Notes: generated by a model from the sequence alone, not told the origin. 64,000 nucleotides of DNA from Serratia entomophila (GCF_021462285.1 NZ_CP082787.1:2108001-2172000), one strand, 5' to 3'. Positions 17,599-27,120 are shown, counted from the first letter of the stretch. Numbers and translations are program-made.

Positions 17599-18156
17599 TC
17601 AGAATGTCGTCGGCGTATGGGCGCTGATAATCCGGCAAATCCGCGCCGACGTGTTGCTGAAACTGTGGGGAATGCCGGTGTTGATGGCGTAGCTCTGCCC
17701 GGCCAGCAGGTGATAAACCTGCCCGTTGACCTGCAGCACCACTTCGCCTTCCAGCAGCGTGCCTATTTCTTCCCCCTGGTGTTTGATGCGCTCGCCGGTG
17801 GTGGTGCCCGGCTCATAGGTTTCTATCATCATCGCCAGGGTGCGGTTGGGATCGCCGTTGTGGATAAGCTTCATTGACACCCCCTGGCTGCCAATTTCGA
17901 TCAGGTCTTCGTGATCGATGACGATTTGCGGCTCCGCCGGCTTATCCGGCTCGGCAAAAAACGCCGACAGCGACAGGCCGTAGACCGTCAGCAGCTTTTG
18001 CAGCGTACTGATGGCCGGGCTGACCTTATCCTGCTCGATGGTGCTGATGGCGCTGTGGGTCAATCCAGACAGTTCGGCTACCCGGCGCTGCGACAGCCCT
18101 AACTGCTGGCGGATCTGCGACAGACGTTTTCCCGGCGCCAAGCTGACATCGCTCAT
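17599..18156 (-). CDS. puuR: Putrescine utilisation repressor PuuR
   Basis: 185-residue repressor, the same length as E. coli PuuR. An XRE-type helix-turn-helix (GKRLSQIRQQLGLSQRRVAE, then LSGLTHSAISTIEQDK) is followed by a C-terminal cupin (GERIKHQGEEIGTLLEGEVV; GIPHSFSNTSARICRIISAH). It binds puu promoters and is released by putrescine. Start MSDVSLAPGK; its ATG overlaps the puuD stop by 4 bp, so the two are translationally coupled. Confidence 0.96.
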   Translation of the reverse strand: MSDVSLAPGKRLSQIRQQLGLSQRRVAELSGLTHSAISTIEQDKVSPAISTLQKLLTVYGLSLSAFFAEPDKPAEPQIVIDHEDLIEIGSQGVSMKLIHNGDPNRTLAMMIETYEPGTTTGERIKHQGEEIGTLLEGEVVLQVNGQVYHLLAGQSYAINTGIPHSFSNTSARICRIISAHTPTTF

Positions 18157-18914
18157 GGGCGTTTTTCCTTTTGATAGTTCCGGCAAGCGGTGATGAAACC
18201 ATCAAACAACAGGCGCGACAGGGCGTACTCTTCGCTGTTCCACTCCGGGTGCCACTGCACGCCGAGCGCGAAAGGCCGATCGCGCACGCTGATGGCCTCC
18301 ACCAGCCCGTCGGCGGCATGGGCCTCGATGCGGATCTCCGGGCCGAGGCTTTTGGCGCCCTGGCCGTGCAATGAGTTCACCCAGAATCTGTTGCAATCCG
18401 GTATCAGGTCCGAAAGGAGCCCCCCTTCCTGCACGATGACTTCGTGGGCGGGGGCGTATTGCTGTTCCAGCGGCAGGTCGTGGTCTTCACGGTGTTCAAG
18501 CAGCTCGGGCAGTTCGTACAGCCGGCGGTGCAGGGTGCCTTGGGTGGCGACCACCATTTCCTGCATGCCGCGGCAAATGGCGAAAAGGGGAATGCGCCTG
18601 TCGAGCGCGTGGCGGATTAGCGCCAGGCTCAATTCATCTCGCCCAGGATCGGCGTCAGGCTCATCGCCGTTTTCACCATAAAGGTGCGGCTGCACATTGC
18701 TGGGGCTGCCCGGCAGCAGAATGCCGTCGAGCTGCTCCAGCAGTTCCGCCAGCAGTTCCGGCTCGGCCAGCGCGTGCGGCAAGGCGATTGGCAGCCCGCC
18801 GGCGGCGATCGCGGCATTCAGGTACTTTTCTTGCAAGGTCTGTGTGAGGTGTCCGTTTAACCTGTACCTGCACATCACCACGCCGATGACTGGTCTGTTA
18901 AATATATTGCCCAT
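18153..18914 (-). CDS. puuD: Gamma-glutamyl-GABA hydrolase PuuD
   Basis: 253-residue class I glutamine-amidotransferase-like hydrolase releasing GABA and glutamate. Nucleophile elbow IPLFAICRGMQEM (Cys), catalytic His-Glu in LGVQWHPEWNSEEY. First gene of the leftward puuD-puuR-puuC-puuB operon, divergent from puuA across a region with two PuuR-like sites. Confidence 0.95.
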   Translation of the reverse strand: MGNIFNRPVIGVVMCRYRLNGHLTQTLQEKYLNAAIAAGGLPIALPHALAEPELLAELLEQLDGILLPGSPSNVQPHLYGENGDEPDADPGRDELSLALIRHALDRRIPLFAICRGMQEMVVATQGTLHRRLYELPELLEHREDHDLPLEQQYAPAHEVIVQEGGLLSDLIPDCNRFWVNSLHGQGAKSLGPEIRIEAHAADGLVEAISVRDRPFALGVQWHPEWNSEEYALSRLLFDGFITACRNYQKEKRP

Positions 18915-18929
18915 GCTATCCCCTTGGTA

Positions 18930-18946
18930 TGTTCGAAATTATGAAC
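18930..18946. promoter_or_regulatory. Putative PuuR operator 1
   Basis: TGTTCGAAATTATGAAC: an inverted GTTC/GAAC arrangement containing the AT-rich-TGAAC core of PuuR sites. It is 16 bp upstream of the puuD start in the puuD-puuA divergent region. Confidence 0.55.
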
Positions 18947-18967
18947 GATAAGCTTCTACACTGCCGT

Positions 18968-18988
18968 TTTCGTTCAATATTCTATAAA
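18968..18988. promoter_or_regulatory. Putative PuuR operator 2
   Basis: On the minus strand this reads TATAGAATATTGAACGAAA, again an AT-rich run followed by TGAAC, as in E. coli PuuR sites. Its spacing from operator 1 (about 38 bp) would place both on one face of the shared promoter region. Confidence 0.5.
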
Positions 18989-19134
18989 TCTAGCAGTGGA
19001 ATGGGCAATATTCAAACCAAAAGTAACACTTGCAAAACAAAATTGTTTCATCTACGTTTCATTTGTGGACATTATATTGAGCAAGATGGTCAATAAACAT
19101 CGACGACAGACAAAACACAAACGGCGGGTGAATC

Positions 19135-20553
19135 ATGCAGACCAACATCGTAGAAGTGGAAAACTTTGTTCAACACAATGAAGAAAGACGAAGTAGCGCG
19201 TTCCAGCGCGAAGTGAACAAGTATCTGGAACGTTATCCGTTAACCCAGCACGTCGACGTTCTGCTGACCGATCTCAACGGCAGCTTCCGCGGCAAACGCA
19301 TTCCGGTCGGCGGCCTGAACAAGCTGGAAAAGGGCTGCTACTTCCCGGCGTCGGTGTTTGCGATGGATATTCTCGGCAACGTGGTGGAAGAGGCGGGGCT
19401 GGGGCAAGAATTGGGCGAACCGGACCATATTTGCGTCCCGGTGCTGGGCACCCTGACGCCGTCGGCGGCCGACCCGCAATATATCGCGCAGGTGCTGCTC
19501 ACCATGCTGGATGAAGATGGCACTCCCTTTGACGTTGAACCGCGCAATGTGCTGAACCGAGTGTGGCAGCGTTTGCGTCAGCGCGGGTTATCCCCCGTGG
19601 TAGCGGTAGAGCTGGAGTTTTATCTCATCGACCGCCAGCGCGACACGGAGGGCTATCTGCAACCGCCGTGCGCGCCGGGCACCCAGGAACGCAACACCCA
19701 GAGCCAGGTGTATTCCGTCGATAACCTGAACCACTTCGCCGACGTGCTGAGCGAAATCGACGAGTTGGCGCGCCTGCAGGGCATTCCGGCGGACGGCGCG
19801 GTGGCGGAGGCCTCGCCCGGCCAGTTCGAAGTCAACCTGCATCATACCGACAACGTGCTGGAAGCCTGCGATCATGCGCTGGCGCTGAAGCGCTTGGTGC
19901 GCATGGTGGCCGAAAACCACAACATGCAGGCTACCTTTATGGCCAAACCCTACGAGGAGCACGCCGGCAGCGGCATGCACGTGCACATCAGCATGCTGGA
20001 CGGGCAGGGCAGCAACGTGTTCGCCGACGACGACGGCGAAGACTCCACGCTGCTGAAACAGGCGCTGGCGGGCATGATCGCCTTGATGCCGTCTTCCATG
20101 GCGCTGTTGGCGCCGAACGTCAACGCCTACCGCCGTTTCCAGCCGGGCATGTATGTGCCGACCCAGGCCTCGTGGGGGCACAATAACCGCACCGTGGCGC
20201 TGCGGATCCCCTGCGGCGACCGCGACAGCCATCGCGTGGAGTATCGCGTGGCCGGCGCCGACGCCAACCCGTATCTGGTGATGGCCACTATTCTGGCCGG
20301 CATTGTCTACGGGCTGGAAACGCCGCTGCCGCTACAGGAACCGGTCACCGGCAACGGGCTGGAGCAGGATGGGCTGCCGTTCCCTATCCGCCAGAGCGAC
20401 GCGCTGTATGAGTTCGAACACCAGCCGGTGCTGAAGGCGCTGCTGGGGGAAAGGTTCAGCCACGTCTATCTGGCCTGCAAGACCGATGAGCTGGTGCAGT
20501 TTGAGCGCCTGATCACCGAAACCGAAATTGAGTGGATGCTGAAAAACGCCTGA
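19135..20553 (+). CDS. puuA: Glutamate-putrescine ligase PuuA
   Basis: 472-residue glutamine-synthetase-type ligase joining glutamate to putrescine with ATP, first step of the pathway. GS hallmarks: VVAVELEFYLIDR, EASPGQFEVNLHH, ATFMAKPYEEHAGSGMHVHI, NVNAYRRFQPGMYVP and YRVAGADANPYL. Divergent from puuD. puuP lies 281 bp downstream on the same strand, a different order from E. coli, where puuP precedes puuA on the opposite side. Confidence 0.95.
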   Translation: MQTNIVEVENFVQHNEERRSSAFQREVNKYLERYPLTQHVDVLLTDLNGSFRGKRIPVGGLNKLEKGCYFPASVFAMDILGNVVEEAGLGQELGEPDHICVPVLGTLTPSAADPQYIAQVLLTMLDEDGTPFDVEPRNVLNRVWQRLRQRGLSPVVAVELEFYLIDRQRDTEGYLQPPCAPGTQERNTQSQVYSVDNLNHFADVLSEIDELARLQGIPADGAVAEASPGQFEVNLHHTDNVLEACDHALALKRLVRMVAENHNMQATFMAKPYEEHAGSGMHVHISMLDGQGSNVFADDDGEDSTLLKQALAGMIALMPSSMALLAPNVNAYRRFQPGMYVPTQASWGHNNRTVALRIPCGDRDSHRVEYRVAGADANPYLVMATILAGIVYGLETPLPLQEPVTGNGLEQDGLPFPIRQSDALYEFEHQPVLKALLGERFSHVYLACKTDELVQFERLITETEIEWMLKNA

Positions 20554-20702
20554 TCCGCTCAACCCCGCTACTTCCGCGCGCGTCCAGCGTATTTCGCCGG
20601 CTATCCTGTGGCCAGCGAGGCTGCGCGCAGCGGTACAGAATTTCTTCCATCTGGGCGTACAGGACGCCAGCGAGGAAATAACCATGATTGTTCAACCCGA
20701 AT

Positions 20703-20722
20703 GCACAGGCGTACGCCTGTGC
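20703..20722. repeat. Perfect 20-bp palindrome in the puuA-puuP gap
   Basis: GCACAGGCGTACGCCTGTGC is an exact palindrome about 150 bp after puuA. No T run follows. It could be a regulator-binding site or a processing/attenuation hairpin ahead of puuP. Nothing else is evident in the 281-bp gap. Confidence 0.7.
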
Positions 20723-20834
20723 CGCAGCGCCCTGATTTCACATCGCTCATCCCGCCGCCTGAGCAGCAGTATCCCCGCGGCCTCTCTGAATGACGTTAAA
20801 CGGTTAACAGCAGAGGACCAAGAGGGGAACTGCC

Positions 20835-22205
20835 ATGACGATTAAAGCCATCGAATGCGATCAGGCGGGCAAACCGCAGCTGCGTAAATCCTTGAAGCTG
20901 TGGCAGGTGGTGATGATGGGCCTGGCCTATCTGACGCCGATGACGGTGTTTGATACCTTCGGCATCGTCTCCGGCCTGACCGACGGCCACGTGCCGGCGT
21001 CTTATTTGCTGGCGCTGGCCGGCGTGCTGTTCACCGCCATCAGCTACGGCAAACTGGTGCGCCAGTTCCCAACCGCCGGCTCCGCCTATACCTATGCGCA
21101 AAAGGCCATCAACCCGCACGTCGGCTTTTTGGTGGGCTGGTCCTCGCTGCTGGATTATCTGTTCCTGCCGATGATCAATACCCTGCTGGCGAAGATTTAT
21201 CTGACCGCACTGTTCCCCGAAGTGCCCCCCTGGGTCTGGGTAGTGGGCTTCGTGATCATCATCACCGCCATCAACCTGAAGAGCGTCAACCTGGTGGCCA
21301 ATTTCAACACGCTGTTCGTGCTGGCCCAGGTGGCGATCATCGTGGTGTTCATCTTTCTGGTGGTGCGCGGCCTGCACAGCGGGGAGGGGCTGGGTACGGT
21401 GTGGAGCCTGCAACCGTTCATCAGCGAAAACGCGCATCTGTTGCCGATCATTACCGGCGCCACCATCCTGTGCTTCTCGTTCCTCGGCTTTGATGCGGTG
21501 ACCACGCTGTGCGAAGAGACGCCCGACGCCGCCAGAGTGATCCCGCGCGCCATCTTTCTCACCGCGCTGTACGGCGGGGTGATCTTCATCAGCGTTTCGT
21601 TCTTTATTCAGCTGTTTTTCCCCACCATTCAGCGCTTCCATCAGCCCGATGCGGCGCTGCCGGAGATTGCGCTGTACGTGGGCGGCAAGCTGTTCCAATC
21701 GATCTTCCTGTGCGTTACGTTTATCAACACGCTGGCGTCGGGCCTGGCGTCGCACGCCAGCGTATCGCGCCTGCTGTACGTGATGGGGCGCGACAACGTG
21801 TTTCCGGAAAAATTCTTCGGCTATATCCATCCCAAATGGCGCACCCCAGCGCTGAACGTGTTGCTGGTGGGGTTGGTGGCGCTGTCGGCGCTGTCTTTCG
21901 ATCTGGTTACCGCCACCGCATTGATCAACTTCGGCGCGCTGGTGGCCTTTACCTTTGTTAACCTGTCGGTGATCAGCCACTTCTTTATCCGCGAAGGGCG
22001 CAACAAGAGCTGGAAGGACCGTTTCAACTTCCTGTTCCTGCCGCTGGTCGGCGCGCTGACGGTGGGGGTGCTGTGGCTCAACCTGGAGAAAAGCTCGCTC
22101 ACCATGGGGCTGATTTGGGCGATGCTGGGTTTCGGTTACCTGGCCTATCTTACTCGCCGCTTCCGCCAACCGCCGCCGCAGCTGGAGCGCCAGCCGCAGC
22201 AATAA
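20835..22205 (+). CDS. puuP: Putrescine importer PuuP
   Basis: 456-residue APC-superfamily H+/putrescine symporter of the inner membrane, about 12 helices. Begins [24 protein letters not shown], with the helix-1 break [20 protein letters not shown], then [18 protein letters not shown] and [19 protein letters not shown]. Shine-Dalgarno AGAGGGGAA. It brings in the substrate of PuuA. A terminator follows. Confidence 0.94.
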   Translation: MTIKAIECDQAGKPQLRKSLKLWQVVMMGLAYLTPMTVFDTFGIVSGLTDGHVPASYLLALAGVLFTAISYGKLVRQFPTAGSAYTYAQKAINPHVGFLVGWSSLLDYLFLPMINTLLAKIYLTALFPEVPPWVWVVGFVIIITAINLKSVNLVANFNTLFVLAQVAIIVVFIFLVVRGLHSGEGLGTVWSLQPFISENAHLLPIITGATILCFSFLGFDAVTTLCEETPDAARVIPRAIFLTALYGGVIFISVSFFIQLFFPTIQRFHQPDAALPEIALYVGGKLFQSIFLCVTFINTLASGLASHASVSRLLYVMGRDNVFPEKFFGYIHPKWRTPALNVLLVGLVALSALSFDLVTATALINFGALVAFTFVNLSVISHFFIREGRNKSWKDRFNFLFLPLVGALTVGVLWLNLEKSSLTMGLIWAMLGFGYLAYLTRRFRQPPPQLERQPQQ

Positions 22206-22213
22206 ATCATCCG

Positions 22214-22240
22214 GGCGGGATCTTCCCGCCTTTCTTTTTC
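22214..22240 (+). terminator. Terminator of puuP
   Basis: GGCGGGA (22214-22220), three-base loop, TCCCGCC (22224-22230), then TTTCTTTTTC. Confidence 0.88.
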
Positions 22241-22297
22241 CCCTTCCCGGCAGTAGAGTGAAAATCCTGATAAAAAATAACCTTTTGGATGTGGTTT

Positions 22298-23191
22298 ATG
22301 GCTTCTTTGCCCAGCCGCAACAGGGCGACGCTGTTCGGCCTGCTGGCTATCCTGCTGTGGAGCAGCGTCGTGGGGCTGATCCGCAGCGTCAGCGAAGGCC
22401 TGGGGCCGATCGGCGGCGCGGCGATGATCTACAGCGTCAGCGCGGCGTTTTTGTTGCTGGCGCTCGGTTTGCCGAAGCTGCGCCGTTTCCCTCGGCCTTA
22501 TCTGATCGTCGGCAGCCTGCTGTTCGTCAGCTACGAGATTTGTCTGTCGCTGTCGCTGGGCTATGCCAGCAGCCGCCTGCAGGCGATCGAAGTGGGGATG
22601 ATCAACTACCTGTGGCCCTGTTTCACCGTGCTGATGGCGTTGGCGTTCAACGGGCAGAAGGCCAAATGGTGGCTGCTCCCCGGCCTGCTGCTGTCGCTGT
22701 TCGGCATTGGTTGGATCATGAGCGGCGAGGGCGGCTGGTCGCCGGCGCAGATGCTGGCCAATGTGCACAGCAATCCGCTCAGCTATGGCCTGGCCTTCAG
22801 CGGCGCGGTGATTTGGGCGCTGTATTGCAACCTGACCAAGAAAATCGCTCAGGGCAGCAACGGCGTGGTGCTGTTTATCACGCTGACCGCGCTGGCGCTG
22901 TGGTTGAAATACGCCTTCAGCACGGAAAGCGGTATGCAGTTCACGCCGGGCGTTACCCTGACGCTGCTGTGCGCCGGCGTGGCGATGGGCGCCGGCTATG
23001 CCGCCTGGAACGTCGGCATCCTGCACGGCAATATGACGCTGTTGGCCACCGTTTCCTACTTTACCCCGGTGCTGTCGGCGGTGTTCGCCGCCGCGGTGCT
23101 GCATACGGCGTTGACCCTCAACTTTTGGCAAGGGGTGGTGATGGTTACGCTGGGCTCGCTGATCTGCTGGCGGGCAACCCGTGGAAATTAA
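22298..23191 (+). CDS. yddG: Aromatic amino-acid exporter YddG (DMT family)
   Basis: 297-residue ten-helix transporter of the drug/metabolite superfamily; YddG exports aromatic amino acids and some other compounds. Matches include GLLAILLWSSVVGLIRSVSEGLGPIGGAA, LLFVSYEICLSLSLGYASS, QAIEVGMINYLWPCFTVLMAL and YAAWNVGILHGNMTLLA. Start MASLPSRNR is chosen by alignment with the E. coli N-terminus; the frame opens three codons earlier. Confidence 0.92.
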   Translation: MASLPSRNRATLFGLLAILLWSSVVGLIRSVSEGLGPIGGAAMIYSVSAAFLLLALGLPKLRRFPRPYLIVGSLLFVSYEICLSLSLGYASSRLQAIEVGMINYLWPCFTVLMALAFNGQKAKWWLLPGLLLSLFGIGWIMSGEGGWSPAQMLANVHSNPLSYGLAFSGAVIWALYCNLTKKIAQGSNGVVLFITLTALALWLKYAFSTESGMQFTPGVTLTLLCAGVAMGAGYAAWNVGILHGNMTLLATVSYFTPVLSAVFAAAVLHTALTLNFWQGVVMVTLGSLICWRATRGN

Positions 23192-23264
23192 CGGAAATTC
23201 TCCGTTGCCGCCGCAATGTTGAACTAGAATTTAACTAGCAATGATGCCTGAAGGAACGACGACG

Positions 23265-23537
23265 ATGAGAAGCGATATTCAATTTATCCAGCAACCTGAG
23301 ATTGACGTGCATCACTATGAGCGCGGTGATACCGTGCGCCTGACCACAGCGAATTTGCAGCATGAATATCAGCTGGACGTTTACATTTTACGCCGCGACG
23401 ACAAGCTGATTTACGGTTCGGTGGTCGCGGCGGCGCCCAAAACCGACATTCCGGTCGCCGGCTGGGAAGTCAAAAACGGCGAAGAAGTGGTATTCCGCCA
23501 GGAGAATATCGCCAAAGCGATACCGGCGGTGAACTAA
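23265..23537 (+). CDS. Conserved-looking 90-aa protein, unrecognised
   Basis: Soluble 90-residue protein: MRSDIQFIQQPEIDVHHYER, then beta-strand-like segments (TVRLTTANLQHEYQLDVYIL; KLIYGSVVAAAP; VVFRQENIAKAI). Shine-Dalgarno AAGGAACGA precedes this ATG; an ATG eight codons upstream has no good site. No family recognised. It stands alone between yddG and the glycosyltransferase gene. Confidence 0.65.
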   Translation: MRSDIQFIQQPEIDVHHYERGDTVRLTTANLQHEYQLDVYILRRDDKLIYGSVVAAAPKTDIPVAGWEVKNGEEVVFRQENIAKAIPAVN

Positions 23538-23745
23538 GCGCTTTCCCCGAGCCTTGCGCTGTTTCCTCATGCAGGGCTTTTGCTGAAAATTTTTTTGTTA
23601 TTCACTATAATCAACCGTTAAATTCGCTTTACGGCTATTTTTTATATCGGCAAATGATAAAAAATATCATTTGCTATTAGAAAAATCCGAAAGTTGTTGG
23701 TAGCATCATGGGAATGATGTGGCTCCAAATAGGGATATTATTGTT

Positions 23746-24618
23746 ATGACTCACCCTGCGGATATCGCACGCGTTTTTATCGGCTGCGACCCTAATGACT
23801 GCGATCTGGAACAGATGATGGTTCTGGAGTACAGCTTGCGTAAACATGCTTCGATACCCGTTCAGATCGTATGGATGCAGCTATCGCGCGATCCCGCCAG
23901 CTTCTGGTTCTCGGACGGCGAAGGTGAAGGCTGGACGACCGAATGTTGGGCAACGCCATTTTCCGCGTTTCGTTGGGGCATCCCCGCTTTTTGCAATTTC
24001 CAGGGGCGCGCTTTTTATTCTGATGCGGACGTGCTGTATCTCAGTGATATCGCTGAAATTTGGCATCATCCGATGGAAGAGGGCACCGCTATACTGGCCG
24101 CGGGTACCGGTAAGGATTTGCGCCTGGGTGAAATGCTGTGGGATTGCGAAGCGGGTGCGCGTTTCTTGCCGCCGCTCGAACAGCTGCGCGGCGATCGCCT
24201 GGGCCATAAAAAAATGCAGCAATTCTTTGAACAGCACCCCGAATTTGTCGCACCACTGAAGCCGGAGTACAGCAACCTGGATGGCGATGATCTGCCGCTG
24301 GAATCGTTGAAAGCGCTGCACTATTCAGATATGGGGAGCCAGTTCTCTCACCGTTACTCGTTGCCGCGGCTAAAAGCGGAAAATCGTCAGCACTGGTTTG
24401 ACGGTAAGATTTATGGCCACTACCGTGACGATCTGCGGGAGCTGTTCGAACAGTATTATCATGAAGCGTTACAGGCCGGTTATACCCTGGAGCAGTATCG
24501 CAACGTGCTGCCGTACGGCTGCTTTAACAAGCAGTCTCAGGAAAAGTATGACGGCAACCCGATCACTCGCAAGAAAAAGCCATTCCTGCAGCGCATGTTG
24601 GGCGGGCTTCTAGGTTAA
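23746..24618 (+). CDS. GT8-like glycosyltransferase
   Basis: 290 residues. The GT-A nucleotide-sugar pattern is visible: RVFIGCDPNDCDLEQMMVLEYSLRKH at the start, TPFSAFRWGIPAFCNFQGRAFYSDADVLYLSDIAEIW in the middle with the metal-binding D-A-D, and conserved HY/SD elements near KALHYSDMGSQ. No membrane segment, so cytoplasmic; acceptor unknown, perhaps a surface glycan. The ATG is preferred over a GTG nine codons upstream (23719), but that choice is uncertain. Codons and composition are less GC-rich than in the neighbours. Confidence 0.75.
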   Translation: MTHPADIARVFIGCDPNDCDLEQMMVLEYSLRKHASIPVQIVWMQLSRDPASFWFSDGEGEGWTTECWATPFSAFRWGIPAFCNFQGRAFYSDADVLYLSDIAEIWHHPMEEGTAILAAGTGKDLRLGEMLWDCEAGARFLPPLEQLRGDRLGHKKMQQFFEQHPEFVAPLKPEYSNLDGDDLPLESLKALHYSDMGSQFSHRYSLPRLKAENRQHWFDGKIYGHYRDDLRELFEQYYHEALQAGYTLEQYRNVLPYGCFNKQSQEKYDGNPITRKKKPFLQRMLGGLLG

Positions 24619-25047
24619 CATCACCGTCTTCCTGCTGACCTGAATTTTTCGATAGCCGGCGGCGCAATAGCACGCCAGCGAATAACGCACGCCGCTACAA
24701 TCCATCGCTTGTCGTTGCCCTTTGCTGTGCCGAGCCGACATTTTGCGTTTTGTCGTTGCCATTAATCACTTGATTACAATTGGCACAGAAACTGCTTTAA
24801 AAATCATCGTGCATGACAAAAATCACAACGATCGTGAATTTGCATGAAACATAATTTGACAAATGTGAACGCAATCGATTACCTATTCGCGAAATGCATA
24901 ACTGGATCACAGATTCTTACAGTCAGTGATTTCTATAATGCGCGCGTCGCCCGAGTTTGTTCGTGAAGGCAACGCCAGGTGTCGTCAGACTCATTGTCAT
25001 CTTTTCTAACGGGCAGGAAATGGCCCTTTAAAGCATGTGGTAATAAA
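24619..25047 (+). promoter_or_regulatory. tsx regulatory region
   Basis: 429 bp without a gene. A TATAAT hexamer is at 24934-24939 with no good -35. TGTGAACGCAATCGAT (24864-24879) and the TGCAT...TCACA element at 24895-24911 are partial CRP-like sites; the second is centred about 43 bp before the expected start, suiting a CRP-activated promoter. tsx in E. coli is under CRP, CytR and DeoR. The first 150 bp hold nothing I recognise. Confidence 0.5.
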
Positions 25048-25929
25048 ATGAAAAAAATAGCTCTCGCAGCAGGTGTCCTGCTCGCCGCGTCTTACAGCGC
25101 ATCATCAATGGCTGATAGCAAAGACAGTCAATACGTCTCCGACTGGTGGCATCAGAGCGTCAACGTGGTGGGCAGCTATCACACCCGCTTCGGACCGCAG
25201 CTGAACAACGATCTGTATCTGGAATACGAAGCCTTCGCCAAGAAAGACTGGTTCGATTTCTATGGTTACGTCGACGTGCCGAAGTTCTTCGGCGTGGGTA
25301 ACACCCCGGATCGCGGCATCTGGGACAAAGGGTCGCCGATGTTTATGGAGATCGAACCGCGCTTCTCCATCGACAAGCTGACCGGCACCGATCTGAGCTT
25401 CGGTCCGTTCAAAGAGTGGTACTTCGCCAACAACTACATCTATGATCTGGGCCACAACGCCGACGGCCGCCAAAACACCTGGTTCATGGGGCTGGGCACC
25501 GATATCGACACCGGCCTGCCGATGAGCCTGTCGTTGAACATCTATGCCAAATACCAGTGGGAAAACTATCAGGCTGCCAACGAAAACAGCTGGGACGGTT
25601 ACCGCTTCAAGGTGAAATATTTCGTGCCGTTGACCCAGCTGTGGGGCGGCAACCTGAGCTATATCGGCTTCACCAACTTTGACTTCGGTTCCGATCTGGG
25701 CAAAGACAGCAACTGGACCGACGGCACCGGCAAGCAGGTGCGCACCAGCAACTCGATCGCCTCCAGCCACATTCTGGCGCTGAACTACGATCACTGGCAT
25801 TACTCGTTCGTGGCGCGTTATTTCCATAACGGCGGCCAGTGGCAAGACGGCGCGGATATCGGCACGCCGCAGGGCCCAATCAAATCTACCGGCTGGGGCT
25901 ATTACATCGTTGCCGGTTATAACTTCTGA
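25048..25929 (+). CDS. tsx: Nucleoside-specific channel Tsx
   Basis: 293-residue outer-membrane beta-barrel that lets nucleosides through and serves as a phage and colicin K receptor in E. coli. Signal peptide [22 protein letters not shown], then the mature start [29 protein letters not shown] and a terminal barrel strand ending [10 protein letters not shown] with the C-terminal Phe. Start chosen at the signal peptide Met; the frame is open 23 codons earlier. Confidence 0.95.
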   Translation: MKKIALAAGVLLAASYSASSMADSKDSQYVSDWWHQSVNVVGSYHTRFGPQLNNDLYLEYEAFAKKDWFDFYGYVDVPKFFGVGNTPDRGIWDKGSPMFMEIEPRFSIDKLTGTDLSFGPFKEWYFANNYIYDLGHNADGRQNTWFMGLGTDIDTGLPMSLSLNIYAKYQWENYQAANENSWDGYRFKVKYFVPLTQLWGGNLSYIGFTNFDFGSDLGKDSNWTDGTGKQVRTSNSIASSHILALNYDHWHYSFVARYFHNGGQWQDGADIGTPQGPIKSTGWGYYIVAGYNF

Positions 25930-25955
25930 TTTTCCGTGGTATCAGAAACAGAAAA

Positions 25956-25980
25956 CCCCGCTTTGGCGGGGTTTATTTTT
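25956..25980 (+). terminator. Terminator of tsx
   Basis: CCCCGC and GCGGGG (25956-25971) with a four-base loop, followed by TTTATTTTT. Confidence 0.88.
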
Positions 25981-25984
25981 GTCA

Positions 25985-26164
25985 TCATTGCACTTGTTCA
26001 ACGGGTAAATGCTTCACCGGCATAAATAGCCGGCCTTTGATCACGTGGCATTCATTATCTATCCAACTGATGATCTGTTCCCGGCTTACGCCTTCTGATT
26101 GCGCGTAGCGAAGAAGATCGCCGTTAAAGTGTTGCGTGATGTATTCCATGAGGGTCATTTGCAT
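25985..26164 (-). CDS. Small Cro/YdaS-like HTH protein
   Basis: 59 residues starting MQMTLMEYITQHF, with Shine-Dalgarno CAGGAG 9 bases upstream. A helix-turn-helix is suggested by DLLRYAQSEGVSREQIISWIDNE followed by a short strand (CHVIKGRLFMPV), the layout of small Cro/YdaS regulators of phage origin. The longer frame upstream is not needed. The target is unknown; no phage genes are near. Confidence 0.6.
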   Translation of the reverse strand: MQMTLMEYITQHFNGDLLRYAQSEGVSREQIISWIDNECHVIKGRLFMPVKHLPVEQVQ

Positions 26165-26611
26165 ATCTTTTGCTCCTGAACGCCCACCCGTTGCCAGCCT
26201 GGCCACCGTGGGAGGTTGAGGTTTCTCAGACAGCGAATTTAAAGTATTGGCAACCAAATCTCAACATAAAGCACCAGTTTGGTGCAAAAGAACGCAAGAA
26301 AAAAGAATCCCGCACGTAAAGGCGGGAAGCATTCAGTATTATCACTGTGAATGATAAGAATAAGATTTGAGGCGCAACGAAAAAGAGCACGCTAACTCTT
26401 TTTTATTACCACTCCACGCTACCGGATCGCTTATTTTGCTGCAAGAAAAATCCGAGTGGAAATTCGGGATTTTCGAATAGTTTTGCACTGAGGCCATCTT
26501 GTGCCGGTGAGCCGCCGGCGGCCGAGATCCAAAGAACTCGGAGTTTTCCTCAAGCTTTATGTGGAGAACAGTGCCTATAGTGAATGCAATCACCCACGCA
26601 GGAAATACAAC
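26165..26611. other. 447-bp gap with possible minus-strand terminator
   Basis: AT-rich, no convincing gene. On the minus strand CCCGC-CTTTACGT-GCGGG followed by ATTCTTTTTTC (26301-26326) looks like a terminator with no annotated gene ending there, so a short minus-strand RNA may begin between 26330 and 26600. AAGAG-CACGCTAA-CTCTT at 26384-26401 is a weaker hairpin with A and T runs on its two sides. Confidence 0.4.
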
Positions 26612-27076
26612 ATGAGCAAGCGTCGTACAACTCTAACGGTTTTGGCGTTGATTGCATCTCTGGGATTGTCATCCGCTCCGGCATTGGCCGATAAGGGCGG
26701 CAACGGCCACGGCAACAATGGTAATCATGGCAACAATGGTAATCATGGCAACCATGGTGACCATGACAAAGGCAATAAAGCCAAAGGCGGCGAGCAGGAT
26801 CTGGTTTCCGTCAGCATTTCACGCGATCGCGCCCGCTCGCTGGCGCACAACTACGGCCTGACCGGTTACCGTTCGCTGCCGCCGGGCATCGCCAAAAATC
26901 TGGCGCGCGGCAAGCCGCTGCCACCGGGCATCGCCAAGAAAATGGTGCCGTCGTCAATGTTGCGCGATTTGCCGCATTACCCGGGTTACGAATGGCGCAT
27001 CGCCGGCGACGATCTGGTGCTGGTGGCGCTCAGTACCGCCATTGTGGCCTCGGTCATCAACGGCGTGTTTAACTGA
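26612..27076 (+). CDS. CigR/RcnB-like exported protein with Asn-Gly-His repeats
   Basis: 154 residues. Signal peptide MSKRRTTLTVLALIASLGLS ending at ALA. A low-complexity segment of NGHGNNGNHGN-type units (about residues 30-52) could bind metal ions. The tail has the CigR/RcnB-like tandem LPPGIAKNLARGKPLPPGIAKK and then GYEWRIAGDDLVLVALSTAIVASVINGVF, which may contact the membrane. In Salmonella CigR is an anti-virulence factor, RcnB a nickel/cobalt homeostasis protein; the role here is not known. DNA repeats encode the Gly/Asn part (26700-26765). Confidence 0.75.
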   Translation: MSKRRTTLTVLALIASLGLSSAPALADKGGNGHGNNGNHGNNGNHGNHGDHDKGNKAKGGEQDLVSVSISRDRARSLAHNYGLTGYRSLPPGIAKNLARGKPLPPGIAKKMVPSSMLRDLPHYPGYEWRIAGDDLVLVALSTAIVASVINGVFN

Positions 27077-27094
27077 CGCCCAGGGTGAAAAGTA

Positions 27095-27120
27095 AGCCTC
27101 GCTTCGGCGGGGCTTTTTTA
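27095..27120 (+). terminator. Terminator of the CigR-like gene
   Basis: AGCCTCGC, TTCG tetraloop, GCGGGGCT (one G-T pair), T6. Confidence 0.88.

Noticed and set aside
22258..23238. 326-codon ORF overlapping yddG
   Set aside because: Arg/Gln/Gly-rich shadow translation. The other frame encodes a full DMT transporter.
26342..26593. 83-codon minus-strand ORF
   Set aside because: No ribosome-binding site, irregular composition, and it spans AT-rich hairpins and the leader of the CigR-like gene.
26700..26765. Short tandem DNA repeats resembling a CRISPR-like array
   Set aside because: The units are in frame, encode NGN/HGN residues of an exported protein, and have no spacers.
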